Assembly (NCBI GenBank): GCA_963971285.1
Contig: OZ020260.1
Location: 7,846,798 to 7,910,797, forward strand
Direction: 5' to 3'
Length of the DNA: 64,000 nucleotides
DNA from: Astropecten irregularis
Taxonomy: Eukaryota > Echinodermata > Asteroidea > Paxillosida > Astropectinidae
Each line of letters begins with the position of its first letter. The first letter of the stretch is position 1. Below the pieces are notes generated by a model. The model saw nothing but the letters and a program-made list of their open reading frames with translations. It did no database searches and was not told the origin of the DNA. The translations under genes and the position numbers were made by a program. Of this stretch, positions 26,301 to 38,300 are shown one piece after another.

Positions 26301-29300
26301 ATAACAGGCCTGGGAAATGTCACTGACGTAACCTGCATGGTCATTGGGAGATTTAACCTGACCTGGTCAATCTTCCTGGCCACCTTTGACTCGGTTAAAC
26401 TACCCACGCGGCTCGGTTAAGTTACCTGTCAGGTAAGTTACCCAGGCTGTCCGCACTGGACTTGAAATGGGTAAGTTACCCATTGGCTCGGTTAGTTTTC
26501 TCAAAATAAGTCCAATGCGAACAGGGCTTCAGTTTGTTTCTTGGGATATAGCAGTGTGTGCATGATTTCATGGCTTCTGACTGCCTAACGAACCAAGATA
26601 ATTGGCTATTAGAGACATTGCCATAATGACTGGATAGCTCAGTGGGTAGTGTGCCTGTACGCTATTCAGGAGGTCACCAGTTCGAATCCTGAAATTATTC
26701 TTTGTTCACTTTTCAATGACTTAATTTATTTTAGGTAAGAAGTGCATATGATTTGGTATGAGTTATGAAACTGTTAATGCTCTACACAAAAACTTGTTTG
26801 AGTGGATTGTGACTACCCTGTGCTCTGTTATAACAGTGATTGATTGATTGATTTTTATTGAGCAGCATGAGGTAAGGGATGAGGGAAGGCATGGTAGAGG
26901 TGGGCCAGAGGAGGATGCTATGGTAGATGCTATGAGGCAGGAGGTCAGGAGATTACAGGAGAAACTCAGACGGAGACCTGCACAACCTTTCTCTCAAGAT
27001 CAGGTATGGAACGACTGGGCTTGTTGGGTTGGTTTGGTTGCAATTGGGTTACCTTGCCTAGGCTGGTTTGGGCTGGGCATGGCTGGGCTGGACATGACTG
27101 GCTTTGCTGGGTTGGGCTGGGCTAGGTTGGGCTTTACTTTGCTGTGCTGGGCTGTGCTAGGTTGGGCTAGGTTGGGCTGGGCTAGGTTGGGCTTTGCTTT
27201 GCTGGGTCGGGCTGGGCTAGGTTGGGCTTTACTTTGCTGTGCTGGGCTGTGCTAGGTTGGGCTAGGTTGGGCTGGGCTAGGTTGGGCTTTGCTTTGCTGT
27301 GTTGGGCTGTGCTAGGTTGGACTAGGTTGGGCTGGGCTAGGTTGGGCTTTGCTTTGCTGTGTTGGGCTGTGCTAGGTTGGACTAGGTTGGGTTGGGCTAG
27401 GTTGGGCTTTACTTTGCTGTGCTGGGCTGTGCTTGGTTGGGCTAGGTTGGGCTGGGCTAGGTTGGGCTTTGCTTTGCTGTGTTGGGCTGTGCTAGGTTGG
27501 GCTGTGTTGGGCTGGGCTGGGTTGGATTTGCTTGCCATGATCTGACTGGCATGTGCTGGGCTGGTTTGGGCTTGGCTTGGATGTGCTTGGCCATGTTGGC
27601 TGTGCAGGGTTGGGCTTGGCTTGTTTTGTCTGTTCCAGGCTGGGCTGGGCTCTACTGTACCTGGCTACGATTTGTTGGCTGGGCTTGGACGGTTCAGCTG
27701 GATTTGGATTGGTTTGGCATAGGTTTTAGATTTTCAAGAAAAATTTTCACCAATATAAACTTCATTTTATTTTTGGAACTGACTGGACTGCTATATTTTG
27801 GGGTTAAAGTGGCTTTGTCAGGACTAGATGGGACTGTATTCAAGAAGCTTCCTTGGTTCATTTTCTTCAGGTTATGAGCACATTGCGACCTGAACATGAC
27901 CCTCATACTATGGCTGAACTGGAGCATCTCATAGCAGCCCTTGCTGACACGCAACGCCAGATGAGAAACAATGACCAACTGGCTGCAGAAGAGGTAATCA
28001 GCACTGTACTCTTCATCTGTCATCTATGATGGTGGACCAATAAACATGTCTTGACTGTTCACATGATCGGTCGGCAGGAATGCTTCTTGTACATATTCTC
28101 ACTAGGGCCTGATTCCAAATGTTAATAATAATAATAAACTGTTTTTATATATAGCTCATATCATAATTAACGTAATATGATGTCATATGCACGTATTGCT
28201 ATTTTCCTGGTCATTGGGCTACAATTATTAGATTCCTTAAATAGTCTCAACTCCCTGGGAAGTATACAGCCCCGGCTGCTGTAAGGCGCACGAAGGCTAA
28301 TCAAGCACACAAAGTCATATCTACTCTCACAGGTACCCATTTACACTTGGGTGAAGAGAAGCAATATGTAACAAAGCGTCTTGCCCAAGGATGCAAGCAC
28401 CACTAGCTTATGGCTGGATTTGAACCCACAATATGTAGATTGCCCACAAGATCTTGAGTATGACGCACCAGACCACTAGGCCACAGCACCCTAAATGTGT
28501 TCCTCCAACCATGATCCCCATGCAACCTACATGGTTTACCATTCAAATATTATAATGATGTATTGAATGACCGGTGTGTTGAACACTGTGTGTGGATTCC
28601 ACAGTTTTCTATGCAGCATCATAACATTGTATTGTTTTATTTGTCTCCACAGCTGGCCAGAGCTGATGCCGAGATGAGGCATCTTCAGGATGAGTTGGAC
28701 CATCGGGTGCAGCTTGCAAGAGACAGGGAGCAAGATGCCAAGAGGCAGATGGAGCAGCAGAGGAGAGAAGCCAGCAGGATGACCCAGGAGGCCATTGCTG
28801 AGGTATCTGTCAATTTTACCCCATCCTTTAATCTGGGGTTTAAAGTTCCCGAGGAGGACACCAGTCTCTCTAGTTGACAGAGTTAGCAGACTATGATCAT
28901 AACCATGTCTCCTCTGTCTGGATTGCACCAGGTTGAGTCCCGTGCCAGGGAGAGAGCTCGGCAAGCTGCCCAGGAACTGGCCAGAGCTGAGGATGACCTT
29001 GCTGGACTACACCAAGACCTGGCTGATAGAGAGAGAAGACTCCGGGAGGAGATGCAGCGCGGTGACCTAGCATCACAGACTGTTGGTGAGGACAAGATGC
29101 AGATTCAGATGATGATGTCTATTTAAGTACACTCAAACCTTAAGCAGAACAGCTGCAAGATGAAATTATTGTAATAGGCAAAATCTGAATTCCCCAAAAG
29201 TCTTTTTTCAGTTTTCTACAGTGCTAGGAGGTAGGAAGGCCCTCCTCCCAAGTTATAAATTTCAGGTCATTATTTTGGCTGGTGAGCAGTTTGCAGCAGT

Positions 29301-32300
29301 TACTTGTATTGACAATAAATGATATTTTACTAAATGAGTTTAAGAGATGGTGGATGGTCTCGAGTGAGGGCATTCAACTTATGTTTCAGAAAAAAAAAAG
29401 TATTTTACAATGTAATGCAGTTGAATACCAGTTTGCATTTTGAAGAACCAAAGGGAAGAATTTATTTTACCAATTTTGGATTCACTTTTACACTCCTAGT
29501 CAGAATCTCATCAACGTGGACGTATTTGTAATGATGATTTGTTTCTGTAATGGCAATTTTTTGTTGATTCTGTTTTGTTCTTTAATCAGGTGATCAACAG
29601 AGGGAGATTGGAGCTTTGCATGACACACTGGAAGACCAGAAGGCTGAGATCATGAAACTGCATGATGCACTGAATAGACTCATCACACCAGGGCCAGGTA
29701 GGGCAGTTGGTCAGCGGGGATAGGTGGATGTTAGTTGATGAGAGAGAGTCGGTTTCTTGCTGACTCATTGGGCATGTTGGGAGATCAGAAGGCTGAGATC
29801 ATGAAACTGCATGATGAATTAGCTTGTATGAAATGAAAATAAAGCATCAAACCCCTGCAAGGTCCTTCGTGTAGTATCTGGATGGTCATATTTGCCGTAA
29901 CTTTGACTTAAGTCTCTCTGATATGACTGACAACGCATTCAGACCAGGTCCTGATTATAGGGGAAAGTCCTGATTATCAGGACTTAACCCGGCAAAGCCA
30001 TAGTGTGGACGCTTGCTTGGACATGTTCCGTTGCTCCCCGCCTCCCAAACATGATGGGTTTGGGACAATTTTACAGGGAGAGGCTCGTAATTGATTGTGC
30101 GTAGCTGTTTTTGTGTGCATGTGACACATCGCCAAGCATTTATGACCTCATGCACAGCGGAAATCCAGCACTTCAGTTGTGAATTGTCCCTGGAAAGTGT
30201 TGGCATTCGATTACGGTGTTTATAAGCACACTCACTTACTCAGTCCTCTTCTGAGCTGTCTGGCGCTCGAGGCGACACAAAGGATCTTCACCTGGCTCTG
30301 TCTGCAGCAATTCTGGGGGCTGTCTCAAGGCCAAGTCCCCTGCTCTTCAGTTCTTTGGCAATTTTCCTACACCATGTTTCTCTTGGCCGTCCTCAGTTCC
30401 CTTTTCCGTTTATAAGCAAGGAAGGATAACAAAGATAAGCAGTTTCCAAACTGCCTCAGATAACAGAGACCTAGTCAGACTGCAGTGTTACTGATCTGTG
30501 TACTTAAATTGACATCTAATCAATTCAACCATTAAACAGGTGCACACCCTCCAGCTAGAGACCGTGACTTGGACCATCTACTCAGGGAGATTGATAGACT
30601 CAACCATGCCCTTCAGCAACAGAGGAACTACATGTCCAGCCTAGATATCCTACAGATGGGCTACCAGCAACCTACTATGGCTGGCCGTCAACAAGCTGGG
30701 TCACGACCCCGGCCTTATCAATATAATCCCATACCAGATCAGGTATGTAGAGAATTGTAGACACAATTCAGGAAATCACACTTCAGCTCAGTGCTTTATG
30801 CATAATCACCATATTACAAAACAGATAGACATTGGGTTTAAACTTTGCATTTTATATTAGTATTGGTAATTTTGCAAGCTGGTATCAGAGTGTGATATGC
30901 ATCATTCTTCAGACGTAGAATGTTTTTTTTTTGGTTAGAGATTCAGATTTTGTCAGCATTCATTTTTTATATTGGAAACTTATACTTAACATGCTTGAAT
31001 AGTAATTTCATACTTTCATTTTTACAGCCACGATGGGATACCATCCCTCAAGTCCTGTCTGGTGCTCCGCCCATCCCTCCAAATCAGCCCACAACCTTAT
31101 ACCCAGGGGTTGTCCCTGCAGATTGGAATGGAAATGGTCCCCCACCTCCAACCTTGACCTCAAGAGGCCGCCCCCTCGGAATGACTGCCATTCCGAATTC
31201 ACAGATCGTAGTAGACTCATTACCACCAGTTGATACACAAATGAACCGTCCTTATATCAACCCCCATGGAAATACAAGAACTGTACCAAGCTTGTTTACC
31301 GGTCATCCTGGAGCACAAGGCCAAAAGGTTCCGCAATCAGCCACTGAAGCAATGCATTCTGGGATTGCTACTAATGTGAATAATCAGAGATTTGCTGGAA
31401 GCATTCCTGCAGTGCCTAAGACACAGTTTGTGGCAGGGAACAGGCAGAGTTCACATCAGCCTGGTTTATTGATGGGACAAGGTGTCGCTGGCACTATTCC
31501 GCCAGGTACTCTTACTATGCAAACTCCCGGAGCCACCATGCAACCACCACAGCAAGCTGGAGTAACGGCAGGAACTCAGGGTAAGGTTTCCAGTGAATGA
31601 AACAAGTTTGCTCTCTGATACAACTTACAGGCTCTATGATGACTTTGTGGGGAGCTGAATAGCGCTGCGCACTTGCGCTAAAAATAGCACCGATCCTCAG
31701 ACAAACATTGCAACGTGGCCATGCAAACGTGTGGTGAGTGGAAGTATAATGTGTGCGCGTCGCGCGTGGTGTGACGTCATTAGTGCGGAACGCTATTTCA
31801 GAGGATGGGTACATAATGGTTGAGTTTTCATCATACATGGTTGGCTGCGGCTGCTAGTCACATCAAATCACATCAAATCATATAATGATCACAGAGAACA
31901 CCTTGAAATATATAGGATTTGTGCAGGGGGGAAACCACACAACCCAGAGGAAAAACCTTGTGCCACATGAGAGAAGCAATGCACAACTCTCATGCGTGAC
32001 TCAGGTTTGGAATCGAACTGCGCCAACATTGGTGACAGGCTAGTGCCTTCATATGCTCTCACACCCCCATGCCACTGGGCTTTGCCAATATTTATCACCT
32101 CTATGATAGACTATGTAGCCCACAGTTACTGCCTTCTGTCATTGGCTTGAAATTAACTCCAGTGGTATTATGACTTTACTCTGACTTGACTTGGGAATAA
32201 TCACATTGGCTTGAATTGGCTATATAGCACTGGGGTTGATTTCATCAAACTCATCGTAACTTACTATCAATCGAAGGACCAATGAATTTGCAGTCCTACG

Positions 32301-35300
32301 TACATGTAGGATTGGCCCCCTATGATGGGTTAACCTTCGTAACTCGATATACAATTGACCGTAGGGCTTCGTGAAATCGACCCCTGGAAGGGTAAGTATG
32401 GACTTATCTCATTTACAGGGCAGCCACGTCACATAGACCAGCACTCACAACATCACTCACTTCACTCACAACATTATGATTGAAATGTATATAATTGTAG
32501 ATTCTGTTTACCAGTATTTTAAGAGTGGCATCTTAATAAAAGGTTTATTATACGTACAGAGGCAACTGTATTACAATCAAGCAATTATAGTGGCACAGTC
32601 TTGAATCAGTTGTTTAAGTTTTCTTAAAAAGATTCTCTCATTTTTGGTTTACCTTTATGTTTTACAGGAGGATACAGTGTTGTGCAATCTATCCCAAATA
32701 CTACAGCAGGGGTGGCTCCCCCATCCAGTCAGCCAATTACTACAGGAATACCACTGATGCAAGCCATAGGAGCCTTGCCAGGGGTCCCCACACCTGGCCT
32801 TGTATTGGGCACCACAGCCCCTGCACAATCCACCGCAGCTAAAAACCCACCAGGTGGCTCAGGAAATGATGCTCCCACTGGTAATGAAACAGCAGATACA
32901 AGTACAGAGGGGGATACAGAGAGTACTGTTCCACCAGTTGGAAGGAAGCCAGGCCGAACTATTATTTTACCTCCTGGTGGTCTGTTCTGTAATGTTCCTG
33001 AACACCATGACATGGTAAGTGACAAACATTGTTTTATCTTGGCTGGAAATTCATCAATATGGCTCTGGAGCTGACTTCACTAACACTTTGCAATCATCGC
33101 TAAAGCCCAAATCTATCGCTAAATGGAGAATCGATCGTTACTTTGTGTAGCAATTTTCCGTAGCAATGGATTTGTGCTTTAGCGATGATCACAAAGCGTT
33201 AGTGAAATCGGCCCCAGGTTTGATTTCTTGTAAGAATATTTATATTGTGTATTCACATTGTGTTGCGCAGGAAGATGAGATGGCTCGTCTCAAGAAGCTA
33301 CTAGCAGAATGTAGAAAATCATCAAAGGTATAAGTCATTACTTCTGATCATCTCTTCTAAGATATTACAGTGGAACGCCGCTTTAACAAACACTGCTATA
33401 CTGAACATTTGGCTATACCGAACATCATCCTTGGCTCCCAATTCAGTTTTGTGAACATTGTTCACTATAACGAACAACCACTATAATGAACAATCTCTGT
33501 CCATCGCTGTACTGTAGTGGCATTCCACAGTATAAAATGCATTACATAATATTGTATAGTGTTTGCAACCTTTTCAGAGTTTGATTGAAATGTATGTAGA
33601 CATTAGCCAGCACTAATTTCTGATTAATTTTGCTTGTTTTTTTTTTTTTTTACATTTTTTGATGTTTTGCAGAAGAGGAGAGGAGACTCTACACTGGAGA
33701 AAATTGAATCGATTCTTGAGGTGACGACACAATTTTATGACTTTCTTATGTCAGTTATTTGAATTTGTCAAAGATAATCTGCCTGGAATGGGACTTGCAT
33801 GACGTACAAACTGTAAGAGAATCCAAGCTACATTGTACATTAGGGGGGGCCTACAAATCCAAAAAGTCAAATTTGCTCTTATTTTTAAATGATTGTTTGA
33901 TGTCCTTGATTTTGTTATTGTCTCATACTTGTCTCATATGAAAGTTTAAACCTTTTAGAATCTTTGCCAGTAAACTTCATGGAGGCGATGAAAGTATTGT
34001 CTTGATACCACTAGTCATTCATTGCCTTGGAAGTCATAGGCTCAGGGTTCCTCTCATTGTCTCAGTGTCTTTTAAAGGTACTTTCATACTTTGGTAGCGT
34101 ACCAAAACAAATCTTCACAGATTTACATACTGGGTATAAAGATGATGACGATAGAAAAATACCGTTAAAATTTAATCTGCCTGAAATGCTGTATTTATCC
34201 AATAAAAAGTAAAACCAATGACCAAAATTATTTTTGATCTGTTAAAGATCAAAAATAAAAGAGAACAATTTTTTAATTACTGTTGCCGTTTTTCACTGTT
34301 TTCTCAAAATGTGGGCACCGTATATGGGACTGAAATGTTCGCAGATGACTGTTACTGTATCTTTCTTGATATTTTTGCCCATGAATCTGCATTTCTTTGT
34401 CAAAAACCAAAGTATGATATTACCTTTAATTGCTGTCCAGGGGGCCCCTGGAAATGAGTCAAAGCATGAAGTTTCTTTTTGGAACATTTGATCCCAGGAC
34501 CGTACTAAGGAGTTGGATGCCCTAGATTTGGCTATTCAGAGACAGCATGACACCCTGAAGGTATTACACGATGCTGACACAGACATCCAACGTAGGAGGG
34601 ATGTTGCAGCTCAAGAATTACAGGAACTCAACGCTAACATTGACAGGAGAACACGCAGAAGGTGAGGCACTGTCTCTATTTTACCTCCTGAGGGTAACTC
34701 CGTTGCCATGGTATAAAATGTGAGGTGGAAAGCCTTTGCTTCCTTTCAATTGAACAAAATTGACCCAGCAGAAAAATTGATTGGAAGGAGAGATACATGT
34801 AGCTTTGATAAACCAGCTCTTCCTGAAAAATGACAGTCTAGTATCTTCAAACAAGTAGCTATCAATTCATTTCCAGTGTTGGAGTACTCGTACTCGAGTA
34901 CAACTCAAGTTTATGCAAATACTCTGCCTGTACTCAATTAAAAAGTACTTGAAAATAAAATGTACTTGGCCTGTACTCAACACAAACTACTTGAAAATAA
35001 ATGTACTTGGCCCGTACTCTATTTCATGTACTCAAATTTTGGGAGTACTTGACCATTTAGTGCAAATTTCATTTTCGTTACAATTTCACGGTTGATAATG
35101 TTGCCGATTTCCGATAAATTATACAATGGGAGTATGAATATCATTGGGAGTTTAGTATCCCATGGAGTATTAAAGCAGCAGTGTCATTTGCAAGGTTTGT
35201 AATGTACTCAGACTCGGCCAGTACTCGGACCTTGAAGTACTTGCCTACTTGGACCTTAAGTACTCGAACCGTGTAGTACTCGGACCTTGAAGTACTCGGA

Positions 35301-38300
35301 CCTTGAAGTACTCGGACCTTGTAGTACTCGGACCTTGAAGTACTCGGACCTTGTAGTACTCGGACCTTGTAGTACTCGGACCTTGTAGTACTCAAACCTT
35401 GAAGTACTCGGACCTTGAAGTACTCGGACCTTGAAGTACTTGGACCTTGTAGTACTCGGACCTTGTAGTACTCGGACCTTGTAGTACTCGGACCTTGTAG
35501 TACTCGGACCTTGAAGTACTTGGACCTTGTAGTACTCGGACCTTGTAGTACTCAGACCTTGTAGTACTCGGACCTTGTAGTACTCAGACCTTGTAGTACT
35601 CGGACCTTGAATTCCTCGGACCTTGAAGTACTTGGACCTTGAAGTACTCGGAGTACTCTACTCGGATCTGAGGACTCGACTCCAACACTGTTCATTTCTC
35701 TTCTAATTGGAATCCAAAATTAACCAAGCACTTGGACAACCAACATGACAAAAGGGAACGTATACTAGAGGAGAACATAGGAGACATTTAGAGGCATTAG
35801 CAAGTAGGTCTTAATAAGCTTCTCTTTCTTTTGGCTTGATCCTTTTCAGGGATTTCCTGGATGGTCGTGGGACCATCACACCAGAGGAGGTAGACTATGA
35901 GATGTTGGAGGCATCAATGGACCAAGAGGACTTGGAGGATGAAATTGGATGCTTAGAGAGGACGTTACGTAAGAGGAGAGCAGAGTTACGGGTCGCTGAT
36001 AAACTACTTCAGGAATGCCAGGCTGATTTAAAAGATGCTACAGACCAGGTATTATTTACAGATGCACTTGTGCTAATTCTCAAGAATGATGACGAATTGC
36101 ACTCTTTAAAATTGACAACCAACAGTGGACTTTTTTGGTTTTTTAATGACTGATCTATTTGTAATTTGATAATTTATTGCCGTTTTGGTAATGCAGATTT
36201 TTAGAACCAATTTACAAATGCAATAGCCCTGAGAGAACTTACAGTGTAGAAGCCAAGATATTTTCTGTTCATTTAATACTATATATTTTAAGATTTAAGA
36301 GCCTTTGTGCTTGTCATATTTTCATCTACCCCCCCCCCCCTTAAAAAAATGATTTTAGGCCAGAGGTACCTTGGAGAAGTATGACAAAGCTACCCTGAAC
36401 TTGAAACAGACAGAAGAGGATGCGGAGGAGCTAGAGAAGCGTTCTGTCCAGGTATCTAAGGATCTAGTTCTAGCCCAGCAACATCTGGAGGAGTTACAGA
36501 GGGATGTGTTAGGGATGGAGGAGGAGAAGGCTGATCGGGAGGCCAAGATGAAGACTGTGGACGAGGTTCTGGGAGAGAAGGATAAAACGTTTAAGGGACT
36601 GGCAACCAAAATTGAGCAGGCCACGGACAGGTAAGGCAGAGAAACTGTACTTCTGGTTGCCCCTGGGTTTTGACTGGGCTCTCCGGCAAGCTTTGATCAA
36701 TGGTCTATCCACTTTAAGCCCCTGGTTTGTCCTGGCCCATGTTTAGAACTTGAATCAACTGGACAGTATGTATTTGGAGGTGAATAATAGCCACATATCA
36801 GACAGATGTACATGTAGGAGGCGCTTAAGTCTGGCCAGGCATATTGAGGGGCTTGCATCATTGATTTTTATACCTCTTCTGTATTTTACACACATAAGTC
36901 CTGGACTGGCAAAAGGAGGATGTCAGGCCTGAAGGCCGTAGGGCCTCATCGTTATTAAAGTGTCTATCTGTAAGAAATCCTGTGGAGCTGCTGAGCATAT
37001 TTTTTGTGCTATGAAGAAATAAATATGAGGGTCAGTTACAACAATTTGCATTGCAAGCAATTTTGATCGGTACCTTATTTTGTTTTTTGCTGTTAATGAA
37101 AATGATAAATTATTGGAAATTATTCTGTCAGTAACTGAAAATGTTTCAGCCAGTTTTTTAGTTTTTTTAACTGGCCTTTTACTATTACTACATGTACATG
37201 TAGGCCCTCTCGGGCCCAATGAGCAGGCTTTGTCAATGACATAAAAATATTACAATTACATGGTTCTTTTGTGTTTCAAATTTCATATACTTTATTTGAT
37301 GGTATTAGATATAGGGCCATTTCTAGACCAATGCTGGGGTCTATTTTGGGATATGCTATTGGATTGAGTAGGTATACAGGCATTTGTACATGCATTGTCT
37401 TGGTGTTCATATGCAGAGTATAGATCATCACATTCTTCAAGGTACCAGGAAACCTTCTCATGGTTTTCAAATGTTTGTCTCGGCTCACTTTTCTTTTTCC
37501 CTAGACTTCAGAAGCTTGAGACAGACCTCTTAGTGACCGAAGAATCAGTATCTGAGAAACAGGAGCATGCACGACAGCAGAATCAGCTCATAGCAGACAG
37601 GACTGCCGACCTTCATAGACTGGAAGAACAGGTTGGTTGGAATCGGATCTGAAGCTTTGCATGTTAAGGAAGTCCCACAATGACACCATAGGAGAATCCT
37701 ATTTATAATGCAGTAGTCTTCAGAATGCATATTGCAGTTATTTCAATTTATAATTAATTGTCATGGAAGTAGACCAACATTAACCAATAACCATAGCTTT
37801 TACTAAAATCACACCTGAATTTGTCATCCTAAGGTTGATGAAGAGACCCGCCGATTGGCCGATCTGGACAGGGAGATTGGGCGAAAGCAAACTGACCTTC
37901 AAGCCTTGACTGCTGACCTAGACACCAACCACAAGGAGATGGTCAGTGCCCTTCGTGATGCTGAGACTGAACTGACGACATTGAAACAGAAAGTCAAGGT
38001 ACATGTTAAAAGAAAATTGCGGAATCATGGTCCAGTTTCATAGGAGATAAAAATATATCAAGCGCAAAAAATTGCTTTGCATAATAAAGTCTTGCAAATG
38101 AATAACATAGATAATGTGTGTTTAATGTGTACACTGTTAATGTCATTGCTTAGCATAAGTGACATTGAATTTTGCCTGGTAGTCCATTTTATGCCAAGTA
38201 AAGCATATTTTGATCTGAGCAAATTTTCTTGCTTATAGCAGCCTCTGATTTTGCCCCAGATGCCAGATTATGAAATTGGGAACTCGGCTAATTCATCCCA

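Noticed and set aside
26640-26700. tRNA gene
   Set aside because: A and B boxes are present but the acceptor stem and cloverleaf do not close; related copies share a SINE tail.
27182-27545. Overlapping open frames of over 100 codons on both strands
   Set aside because: They arise from an exact 60-base tandem repeat in intron 15 that lacks stops; composition is monotonous and no splice or start context supports a gene.
29930-30420. Possible further inverted-repeat element (gtcctgattataggggaaag)
   Set aside because: I could not find a matching opposite end, so no boundaries can be supported.
35141-35395. Minus-strand repetitive frame (SEYYKVRVLQGPSTSR)
   Set aside because: Three 16-base minisatellite units make 48 bases; the frame is a by-product of the array inside a transposable element.
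35215-35660. CRISPR-like array
   Set aside because: Units are contiguous with no unique spacers, and the DNA is eukaryotic.
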